Assembly (NCBI GenBank): GCA_955652635.1 | Contig: CATPBN010000025.1 | Location: 1 to 7,029, forward strand | Origin: an uncultured Gemmatimonadaceae bacterium | Lineage (GTDB): Bacteria > Gemmatimonadota > Gemmatimonadetes > Gemmatimonadales > Gemmatimonadaceae | Direction: 5' to 3' | Length of the DNA stretch: 7,029 nt | Part shown: one piece after another, positions 1 through 6,600 of the stretch | Layout of the letters: each line of letters opens with the position of its first letter | How positions within the stretch are numbered: position 1 is the first letter of the stretch | Translations under genes and position numbers: made by a program | The notes under the pieces: generated by a model | What the model saw: the letters and a program-made list of their open reading frames with translations, nothing else | Databases searched by the model: none | Told to the model about the DNA's origin: nothing

Positions 1-210
1 GGTCTGGTACATGATCTCTACGGCTCCCAGCTGAACGCTCGCGAAGATCAGCTTCCCATCGGGCCCCGGAACTTCGTTGGTCACCGCGAATCCAAGCCGG
101 TCGACCCAGAATTTGATGCACGGCTCGACTGAGTCCACGATGAGAACAGGAGTCAGCTGCTTCAGCGACGCGCTCAGTTTTCCGGACGCCCCTTCAGATT
201 CCGCAGCCAT
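1..210 (-). CDS. VOC (glyoxalase/bleomycin-resistance fold) protein, N-terminal part, cut by window edge
   Basis: Only the first 70 codons are present and the gene continues beyond base 1. The translated start contains LTPVLIVDSVEPCIKFW, then VDRLGF and later QLGAVEIMYQT. This is the typical first beta-alpha-beta-beta-beta module of the VOC superfamily, which includes glyoxalase I, ring-cleavage dioxygenases, fosfomycin/bleomycin resistance proteins and many uncharacterised members. VOC proteins usually bind a divalent metal with ligands spread over both modules. The second module is missing here, so neither the metal site nor the reaction can be judged. The ATG overlaps the lexA stop codon by one base (TAATG), and there is no clear Shine-Dalgarno sequence inside the lexA end. 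Translation is therefore probably coupled to lexA, and the gene would share its regulation. Family is fairly sure; substrate is unknown. Confidence 0.82.
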   Translation of the reverse strand, partial: MAAESEGASGKLSASLKQLTPVLIVDSVEPCIKFWVDRLGFAVTNEVPGPDGKLIFASVQLGAVEIMYQT

Positions 211-857
211 TACGACTGCAGTGCGTTGCCGCCGTTGTTCGCGTCGAAGCCGGGACGGAAAACTCCGCAGACCACTCCCAGCACCCCGAAATCCATTCCT
301 GGCTGAACCGTGATGTCGCGGTCCGCTGGATTCGCGGCCTCGAGCACGACGGACCCGGAACGATGGCTGAATGTCTTGACCGTCGCCTCTTCGCCGAGGC
401 GCGCGGCGACCACGTCGTTGTCGCGTGGATCCTGACGCGGGTTCACCATCACGTAATCGCCGTCATTGATGCATTTGCCAACCATGCTGTCGCCCTTCAC
501 CTTGAGAAAGAAGACATCCTCGGAAGGCACGAAGCGGCGGTCGATGGTGATGAACCCCTGACGGTGCTCGGGAAGCAGCGCAGGCTCGCCAGCGTGGATC
601 TTTCCGTAGTACGGAACAGGCTGCGTGCGTAGCGCTCCACCGAAGCCGAGGAGGTTGACGCCGCGCGATCTAGACGGGTCTCGCTCGATAAAGCCCTTTT
701 TTGCCAGCGATTGGAGCAGATCAGAGACCGTCTTCGTCGACTTGATCTTGAACTGCTTACCGATGTCTCGAATGCTGGGCTGATACGTTCTCTCGGCCGT
801 GAAATCGAGTAGGTAGTGGTAAACCGAGCTCTCGAGCTTTGTTAATGGCTCGGCCAT
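210..857 (-). CDS. lexA: LexA repressor (SOS regulator, self-cleaving)
   Basis: A 215-residue repressor of DNA-damage genes, inactivated by RecA-stimulated self-cleavage (family knowledge). With the chosen start as residue 1, a winged helix-turn-helix covers about 25-65 (YQPSIRDIGKQF, then STKTVSDLLQSLAKKGFIERD). The cleavage site is Ala89-Gly90 in KIHAGEP, the catalytic Ser124 lies in KGDSMVG, and the general-base Lys161 lies in EATVKTF. The cleavage-to-Ser gap (35) and the Ser-to-Lys gap (37) equal those of E. coli LexA (84, 119, 156). An upstream in-frame ATG at 866 would give 218 residues. However, the AAGGA at 870-866 overlaps that ATG and sits 8 nt before the ATG at 857, so I chose the latter. 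The gene lies 114 nt downstream of gltX on the same strand and overlaps a VOC gene by one base. A palindrome at 922-935 is a candidate autoregulatory operator. Confidence 0.96.
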   Translation of the reverse strand: MAEPLTKLESSVYHYLLDFTAERTYQPSIRDIGKQFKIKSTKTVSDLLQSLAKKGFIERDPSRSRGVNLLGFGGALRTQPVPYYGKIHAGEPALLPEHRQGFITIDRRFVPSEDVFFLKVKGDSMVGKCINDGDYVMVNPRQDPRDNDVVAARLGEEATVKTFSHRSGSVVLEAANPADRDITVQPGMDFGVLGVVCGVFRPGFDANNGGNALQS

Positions 858-865
858 CTGATGCA

Positions 866-870
866 TCCTT
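866..870 (-). promoter_or_regulatory. Ribosome binding site that decides the lexA start
   Basis: The minus strand reads AAGGA, then 8 nt, then the ATG at 857. The alternative ATG at 866 shares its first base with the last A of this AAGGA and so would have no usable ribosome binding site. This favours a LexA three residues shorter than the longest reading. Confidence 0.7.
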
Positions 871-921
871 GGAAGTGGCGAGCCCCGTCGGAAGGGGTGC
901 CCGCGTCAGATATTAATGTGT

Positions 922-935
922 GTACGGAACCGTAC
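922..935. promoter_or_regulatory. 14-nt palindrome upstream of lexA, candidate LexA operator
   Basis: The sequence GTACGG-AA-CCGTAC is a perfect inverted repeat with 6-bp arms and a 2-bp centre, about 65 nt upstream of the lexA start. On the minus strand it lies between a TTGACC (943-938) and an AT-rich TAATAT (915-910). Those two hexamers are 22 nt apart, too far for a standard sigma70 pair, so the exact promoter is uncertain. A protein bound here would still obstruct the promoter region. Autoregulation of lexA is the rule across bacteria, and LexA sites are inverted or direct repeats whose sequence varies between phyla. The assignment to LexA is inferred from position and symmetry. I did not match it to a described motif. 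Confidence 0.5.
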
Positions 936-949
936 TCGGTCAACTGTTT

Positions 950-963
950 CGTGGCGCACCACG
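950..963 (-). terminator. Short GC hairpin just after gltX, weak terminator candidate
   Basis: A perfect inverted repeat CGTGG-CGCA-CCACG (5-bp stem, 4-nt loop) begins 8 nt after the gltX stop codon. On the gltX transcript it is followed by AAACAG, not a U tract, so it is not a canonical intrinsic terminator. It may only protect the mRNA 3' end or be chance. Confidence 0.22.
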
Positions 964-971
964 GGCGTTCG

Positions 972-2420
972 CTACCGCTTGAGCGCGACCAAAGCCTTAT
1001 CGATCCGCTTCAGGGAAAGGTCGCGCCCCATCTGGACCAAAATCTCGAAGATTCCGGGGCTTACCGTCAGTCCGGTCAGGGCCACCCTGAGCGGCTGGAA
1101 GATCTTTCCGGCACTCACCCCCCGCGACTCGGCTAGCCCTCTTAGCGATGCCTCTAGTGGGCCCGATTCCCACGCCGTAGTCCCTGCGAGGGCTTCGCGG
1201 CTCGCCCGTAAGAGGTCGGCGGCCTCCTCTGGATCCTTCCAGTTCTTTGCCACGGCCATCGGATCGTACTCGATGTCCTCGAGAAAATATGGTCCGGCCT
1301 GACGCACGATGTCGTCGGTTGTCCGGGACCGCACCCGCAGAAGATCCAACAGGCGAAAATACCAATCGCGCCTCTCGACCAACTCTTCCTCGGTGGCAAG
1401 ACGCGCTGTTATGATCGCGGGCGTGACGCGCGGCTCCAGCTCCTCGAGCGGAATCATCGACAGGTGCTGACCGTTCATCCACTCCAGTTTCTTGGGATCG
1501 AAAATCGCCGCTTTCTTCTGGAGACCATCGACGCTGAACAGCTCGATCATTTCCGGCATGGTCATCACTTCGCGATCTCCGCCAGGAGACCAGCCGAGGA
1601 GCGCGAGGAAATTGAGCATCGCGCCGGGAAGAAGCCCGTAGTGCTGGTAGTCTCCCACGGCCGTCGCCCCATGCCGCTTGCTCAACTTCTTCCCGTCGAG
1701 GCCGTGGATCATCGGCAAGTGCGCGAACGTCGGCAGGGGTGCGCCGAGCGCGCGATAGAGCTGGATCTGCTTCGGCGTGTTCGAGATGTGATCGTCCCCA
1801 CGCATCACCACGGTGATTCCCATCGCGATGTCGTCGGATACCACGGCGAGATTGTAGATCGGGGTTGCGTCCGAGCGAAGGATGACGAAGTCATCGATGT
1901 CCTTGTTCGGGAACGCGATCCTCTCGTGAACGAGATCATTCCACTCGGTTGTCCCCTCGGGAACGCGGAAACGAATGACGTATGGCTCTCCAGCGGCGAC
2001 TCTGCGCTCCACCTCCTCGCGGGAAAGGCGATCGCAGCGTCGATCGTACTTGAACGCTTCGTTTCGCGCAGTCGCCTCTCGTCGGCGCTCCTCGAGTTCG
2101 GCGGGAGTGCAGAAGCAGCGATAAACAGCGCCCGTCTCGAGCAGCTTGCGCGCATCCGCCTGATGGCGGGCGAGGTTTGCTCCCTGGTAGACGACTCCGT
2201 CGTCCCAGTTGAGTCCGAGCCACTCGAGTCCGTCGAAGATCGCGCGAGTGCTCTCGTCCGTGCTGCGTGCCTTGTCCGTGTCTTCGATGCGCAGCAGAAA
2301 CTCGCCGTCGAATTTTCGCGCGTACAGCCAGTTGAAGAGCGCGGTACGCGCTCCGCCGACATGGAGGTATCCCGTCGGAGAGGGAGCGAAGCGGAGGCGC
2401 GGTTTGGTGCCGTTGGTCAT
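972..2420 (-). CDS. gltX: Glutamyl-tRNA synthetase (class I)
   Basis: This 482-residue cytoplasmic enzyme charges tRNA-Glu with glutamate using ATP. The length is normal for bacterial GluRS. The class I signatures are clear: FAPSPTG at 11-17 leading into the HIGH-type YLHVGG at 18-23, and the KMSKS-type KLSKR at 245-249. MRGDDHISNT at about 206-215 and the IEDTDKARS segment at 45-53 are also typical of GluRS. Cys102, Cys104 and Cys129 repeat the spacing of three of the four zinc ligands in E. coli GluRS. The fourth position (131) is Arg, so zinc binding is doubtful. The alpha-helical anticodon-binding part follows about residue 310. An open frame continues upstream to an ATG at 2513, but that stretch encodes the 3' half of a tRNA-Ser in frame, so the start is the ATG at 2420 before MTNGTKPRLR. 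Its ribosome binding site is weak. Whether it also charges tRNA-Gln cannot be told. Confidence 0.97.
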   Translation of the reverse strand: MTNGTKPRLRFAPSPTGYLHVGGARTALFNWLYARKFDGEFLLRIEDTDKARSTDESTRAIFDGLEWLGLNWDDGVVYQGANLARHQADARKLLETGAVYRCFCTPAELEERRREATARNEAFKYDRRCDRLSREEVERRVAAGEPYVIRFRVPEGTTEWNDLVHERIAFPNKDIDDFVILRSDATPIYNLAVVSDDIAMGITVVMRGDDHISNTPKQIQLYRALGAPLPTFAHLPMIHGLDGKKLSKRHGATAVGDYQHYGLLPGAMLNFLALLGWSPGGDREVMTMPEMIELFSVDGLQKKAAIFDPKKLEWMNGQHLSMIPLEELEPRVTPAIITARLATEEELVERRDWYFRLLDLLRVRSRTTDDIVRQAGPYFLEDIEYDPMAVAKNWKDPEEAADLLRASREALAGTTAWESGPLEASLRGLAESRGVSAGKIFQPLRVALTGLTVSPGIFEILVQMGRDLSLKRIDKALVALKR

Positions 2421-2428
2421 CGGTGACT

Positions 2429-2470
2429 CGAAAATGAACGGCGGGCCCACACTCGATGCGCGGACCCGCC
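2429..2470 (-). terminator. Stem-loop between tRNA-Ser and gltX, possible terminator or attenuator
   Basis: Four nt after the tRNA 3' end, the minus-strand transcript reads GGCGGGUCC, a 13-nt loop, then GGGCCCGCC. This gives a 9-bp stem with one U-G wobble, covering 2470-2440. It is followed by GUUCAUUUUCG (2439-2429), a moderately U-rich tail. On the opposite strand the wobble becomes a C-A mismatch, so the structure is better as minus-strand RNA. It ends about 20 nt before the gltX ATG, so it could terminate the tRNA transcript, limit read-through into gltX, or be a 5' leader structure. The U tract is imperfect. Confidence 0.5.
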
Positions 2471-2473
2471 GAG

Positions 2474-2562
2474 CGGAGAGAGAGGGATTCGAACCCTCGA
2501 TACGCGTTTCCACGTATGCCGGTTTAGCAAACCGGTGCCTTCAGCCTCTCGGCCATCTCTCC
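2474..2562 (-). tRNA. tRNA-Ser(GCU)
   Basis: An 89-nt class II tRNA. The acceptor strands GGAGAGA (from 2562) and TCTCTCC (ending 2475) pair over all 7 bp, with discriminator G at 2474. The T arm is GAGGG-TTCGAAT-CCCTC. The anticodon arm is CCGGT-TTGCTAA-ACCGG with anticodon GCT at 2528-2526, which reads AGC/AGU serine codons. The long variable arm (around 2500-2516) and the discriminator G are serine features. CCA is not encoded, since CTC follows base 2474, so it must be added after transcription. The gene lies 53 nt upstream of gltX on the same strand. Confidence 0.98.
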
Positions 2563-2575
2563 GGGAGAGTTTCGG

Positions 2576-2604
2576 AAGTTATTGGCGGCAAGAGTGTTCT
2601 ACAA
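2576..2604 (-). promoter_or_regulatory. Possible sigma70-type promoter for tRNA-Ser
   Basis: On the minus strand TTGTAG (2604-2599) and TAACTT (2581-2576) are separated by 17 nt, and the tRNA 5' end follows about 13 nt later. Position and spacing fit, but both hexamers are only partial matches to the consensus. Confidence 0.3.
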
Positions 2605-2630
2605 CCCTTCGGATGCTGGCGGAATTCTTT

Positions 2631-2662
2631 GCGAGCGTGCATCAATTCGGATGAACGCTCGC
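2631..2662 (+). promoter_or_regulatory. Strong hairpin in the 5' region of the propeller gene
   Basis: GCGAGCGT (2631-2638) pairs with ACGCTCGC (2655-2662) over 8 bp. After a G-A mismatch, CATC (2640-2643) pairs with GATG (2650-2653) around an AATTCG loop. The stem ends one base before the GGAGGG ribosome binding site at 2664-2669. It could be an mRNA structure affecting translation or stability of the secreted-protein operon. Alternatively it could be a DNA operator in the divergent promoter region. There is no U tract after it, so it is unlikely to be a terminator. Confidence 0.5.
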
Positions 2663-2663
2663 T

Positions 2664-2669
2664 GGAGGG
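2664..2669 (+). promoter_or_regulatory. Ribosome binding site that decides the propeller gene start
   Basis: GGAGGG lies 4 nt before the ATG at 2674. The same frame is open upstream through the tRNA and antisense to gltX, so this site and the signal peptide that follows fix the start at 2674. Confidence 0.8.
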
Positions 2670-2673
2670 TGAA

Positions 2674-3654
2674 ATGATTTCCCCGAACACTCGCAGCCTC
2701 GCCAGGCTGATTCCCGCGCTCGGCTTGATCGCCGCCGTCGCATCTCCACTCGCAGTCGTCGAGTACCAGATCCCGCGTGGCCAGGCCTTTCCGCATGATC
2801 CCGCTGTCGGCGCGGACGGAATCGTCTGGTACACGGATCAACAGAATAGCTTCATCGGGCGGCTGGATCCGGCCACAGGAAAGATCACTGATTACGCTAC
2901 GCCAACGCCGGAGTCAGGGCCACACGGAATCGTCGTCGCTCCGGACGGCGGCGTCTGGTACACCGCCAATCGGATCGGCAAGCTCGGGCGGCTCGATCCA
3001 AGGACCGGACACATCGAGGAGTACGCGCTTCCCGCAAACGCTCCCGATCCGCACACGCCGCTAATCCGCAAAGGAGTGGTCTGGTTCACGGTCCAACAGG
3101 GCAACACGTACGGCAGGTTCGATCCCCGGACGCACAGCGCGAAGGTGTGGACCGTGCCGACGAATCGCGCGCTTCCCTATGGGATGGTCAACGCTCCCGA
3201 CGGATCGATCTGGGTAGCGTTGTTTGGAACAAACAAGCTGGGAAAGATCGATGGGGAGAGCGGAGCGCTTCGGGAAATCACGCTTCCGCAGAGTGGAGCG
3301 CGCCCACGGCGTCTCCTCGTCGACGAATCGGGAATGGTCTGGTACAGCGATTATGCGCGCGGCTATCTCGGCTCCTACAACCCGAAAAACGGCGCGTTCA
3401 AGGAATGGCTATCGCCCGGAGGTACCAGCTCGGCACCTTATGGCATCGCGATCGCCCCCGACGGACGGATCTTTTACGACGAAGTTCGTTCCGGAGCGAT
3501 CGTCGCGTTCGACCGAAAGTCGGGACAAATGGAGACGATCAAGATTCCTACGCCAGGTTCCGTCGTTCGGAACATGTCAGTCGACAGCACACGAAGCCGT
3601 GTCTGGCTAGCGTTGAGCGGCACCGGCCGGATCGGAAAGATAGAACTGAAGTGA
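2674..3654 (+). CDS. Secreted seven-bladed beta-propeller of the Vgb (streptogramin lyase-like) family
   Basis: A 326-residue protein. A hydrophobic segment at about 9-28 after Arg7 and Arg11 looks like a signal peptide, so export is likely. Seven propeller repeats follow, marked by VWYT (51), VWYT (94), VWFT (136), IWVA (179), VWYS (222), IFYD (266) and VWLA (310). Each lies near a proline-glycine turn such as SGPHGIVVAPDGG and an IGRLDP-type strand. This matches the virginiamycin B lyase fold in size and repeat pattern. However, the last blade of Vgb carries a catalytic His in a PHGI motif and acidic metal ligands. Here the matching stretch reads VVRNMSVD and VWLALSGTGRIG, so antibiotic lyase activity is unlikely. 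Many family members are uncharacterised secreted proteins. It starts a probable operon, with an M14 peptidase gene 41 nt downstream. Fold is confident; substrate or binding partner is unknown. Confidence 0.86.
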   Translation: MISPNTRSLARLIPALGLIAAVASPLAVVEYQIPRGQAFPHDPAVGADGIVWYTDQQNSFIGRLDPATGKITDYATPTPESGPHGIVVAPDGGVWYTANRIGKLGRLDPRTGHIEEYALPANAPDPHTPLIRKGVVWFTVQQGNTYGRFDPRTHSAKVWTVPTNRALPYGMVNAPDGSIWVALFGTNKLGKIDGESGALREITLPQSGARPRRLLVDESGMVWYSDYARGYLGSYNPKNGAFKEWLSPGGTSSAPYGIAIAPDGRIFYDEVRSGAIVAFDRKSGQMETIKIPTPGSVVRNMSVDSTRSRVWLALSGTGRIGKIELK

Positions 3655-3695
3655 GGCGTCCTGAGCAACCCCACGATGGCCACCGAGATATCGCA

Positions 3696-6600
3696 ATGAA
3701 ATTGTCAGCACACGCGGTCGTGTTTTCCATTTCGTTCCTGATCACCGTTTCGGCGCCGCTGTACCCTCAGGCAGCGGACCCGCGTTCGACGGGCCCTCTT
3801 GGTCCGCCGCCATCCACTACCCGCGCAGGGCGCGATCCGAATCAGCCAATCGACGAAGAGTACACGCGAAAAATCCGCGAGTACACGACGGAGCCATTTT
3901 TCCTATCGTCGCTCGTAGATTATCTGCCCGCTTCTTCTACCGTACCAACCCCAATGGCGGTACTCGGGGACATAGCAGGCGCCCGCAACAATCTCCCGTA
4001 CTCGAAAGAGGTCTACACCTACATGCGGATGCTTGCCAAGGCGAGCCCGAGGGTGCGCGTCTATTCGATCGGCAGGACGGAAGAGGGAAGAGAGATGATT
4101 GCCGTCGCCGTTGCCTCCGAGTCACTCTTCGTGAACCTCGAGCAGAACAAGGCGAACCTCGCGAAGCTCGCCGATCCGCGCAGCATCAACCTGGACGATG
4201 CGGAAGCGGCTCGGATTGCCAGCCAAACGACTCCAGTCTACTACATCACGGGCACGATTCACTCTCCCGAATCAGGAGCACCGACGGCGCTGATGGAGCT
4301 TGCGTACCGCCTCGCGGTCGACGAGAGCCCGTACATCAGGAACATCCGCGAACACCTGATCACGCTCATCACCCCCATCGTCGAGGTGGATGGACGTGAC
4401 CGCGAGGTAGACGTATTCCGGTGGCACATGGCGCACCCGGGAGAGACCTACCCTCCGCTTCTCTACTGGGGGCACTATGTCGGTCACGACAACAACCGCG
4501 ACGCCATGGCACTCACACTCAAGTTGTCGCAGAACGTCCTCGACACCTACCTCGACTGGAAAGCCCAGGTGCTCCACGACCTGCACGAATCGGTTCCTTA
4601 CCTTTACGACAACACAGTCGGCGACGGTCCCTACAATGCCTGGCTCGATCCGCTCCTCACCAACGAGTGGCAGATGCTCGGCTGGAACAACGTGCAGGAG
4701 ATGACGCGCCTCGGAATGCCGGGAGTATTCACCCACGGCGACTTCGACACGTGGTCCCCTGGCTATCTCATGTTCATGGCGGCGACGCACAACGGCATCA
4801 GCCGCCTCTACGAGACCTTCGGAAATGGCGGAACAGCGGAGACCATGGAGCGCACTCTCTCACCGACGGAAACCGCGCGTACGTGGTACAGGCAGGATCC
4901 ACCGCTGCCGCGTGTGAAATGGTCGTTGCGCAATAACAACAACTATGAGCAGACCGGATTGCTCGTTTCGCTCAGCTACTTCGCCAACAACCGCGCGCAG
5001 TTCCTCGAGAACTTCTGGCAGAAGAGCAAGCGCTCGATTCTGAAAGCGCGGTCGGAAGGTCCCGCCGCGTACGTGCTGCCCGCAGACGACCGACGTCCTG
5101 GCGCGCAGGCGGAACTGGTGCGGATTCTCCAAAAGCAACGCGTCGAGATATCACGCGCGACGGCGCCATTCACGGTCATGGCTCCCGTCCCGCGCTCGCG
5201 TCCAATTGTGCCTCCCAGCGGTACCGGGCGATCGCCCGACAGCACGAGGCGTGCGGACTCGGCGCGCGTCGACAGCCCGAGGCCGGCGGACGTGACACGA
5301 GCCGCTGACAGCACGCGCCCGAGCGAGATGACGAGGTCGGCTAACGCTGCGGTCCCGGTGAATCCGTACGACACTCTGCCGCTGTCGGTACTCCGACTGG
5401 AGCCACGCCAGTTTCCGGCCGGCAGCTACATCATCCGCATGGACCAGCCGTATTCGCGTATCGCCGACGCGCTGCTCGATTACCAGTACTGGAGCCCAAG
5501 CGATCCGCAACGAACTCCGTACGATGATACCGGCTGGACGTTTCCGGAGAATTTTGCCGTCCGATCCTACAGGATCACGGATGCAAAGGTTCTCGCGGTC
5601 CCGATGGAAACAGTCAGCGGCGAGATCAGGGCTCCCGGCGGCGTAGTCGGCACCGGAACAGTCTTCGCGATCGATCACAACGCCGACAACGCTCTGGCGA
5701 CGCTGCGATTTCGCCTCAAGGATGCGGACTTCCAGATCGCCGAGCAGCCGTTCGAGGCGGCGGGACACAAGTTCGTGCGCGGCTCGTTCATCGTGCGGCG
5801 AGTTTCGGCGGCGGATCTCGACAAGGCCTCGACGGAACTGGGCCTCAGAGTCTACGCTTTCGGGGCAGCGCCAGTTGTGGCGACACACCCGGCGCGCGCC
5901 CCGCGCATAGCGCTCATGCACACCTGGCTGAATACTCAGACGGAAGGGTGGTGGAGGCAGGCGTTCGACTTCGTTCACGTTCCGTACGACTACATCAGCG
6001 TCCAGGATGTAGCCAGGGATCAGAACCTGAATGCAAAGTACGATGTGATTCTGTTTCCTCCAGGCGGCGGAAGTCCTCAGGCCATCGTCGCGGGAATGCC
6101 CATGTGGCGGAATCCGATGCCTTGGAAGAAGACGGAGCTGACGCCCAATATCGGAATCGACCAGACCGACGATATACGCCCTGGTCTCGGATTGAAGGGA
6201 GTCGACAACCTTGCTGCGTTCGTAAAGAGTGGCGGCGTGCTGGTGGCGGTCGAGAACACCGCGAGTCTCGCGGTGACATTCGGCCTGACGAGCGGAGTGT
6301 CTACAAATCAGCCACCCCGGCTCCACGTCGTAGGCAGTCTGTTGCGCACGAAAGTGGTGGACGACGCGAGCCCAATCGTCTACGGAATTCGCGACAGTCT
6401 GGCCGTGTACAGCGACGATGGGTCGAGCTTCAGTATTACCAACGTCCTCGGCACGCGTGGCGGGCGCTTCGCGGACTCCGCTACTGCCCGCCCGACAGGC
6501 CGCGGGACGACGGAGGACGTCGACGTGCCCCAGGGCAGACTCGCCCTCGACCCGCGCAACGATGTGCCGCAACGGAAGCCGGTTCAGCCGTGGCAGGCAG

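Noticed and set aside
604..617. A second palindromic stretch CCGTA-G-TACGG and the 9-mer GTACGGAAC inside lexA, resembling the upstream palindrome.
   Set aside because: It encodes PYYGK next to the cleavage site, so codon constraint explains it. Only a half of the upstream site is matched.
883..897. CCCC...GGGG inverted repeat in the lexA leader.
   Set aside because: A 4-bp stem with a 7-nt loop is common in GC-rich DNA and has no clear functional position.
1464..2426. A 320-codon open frame on the plus strand opposite gltX.
   Set aside because: gltX is unmistakable on the other strand. This frame has the low-complexity composition of a shadow and no recognisable motif.
2421..2513. N-terminal extension of gltX to an ATG at 2513.
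   Set aside because: The extension would be translated from the 3' half of the tRNA-Ser gene and the stem-loop. GluRS homology begins only at MTNGTKPRLR.
2651..2677. Eight-codon frame ATG..TGA overlapping the propeller start as ATGA, a possible leader peptide.
   Set aside because: It has no ribosome binding site and its start lies inside the hairpin stem. Chance is more likely.
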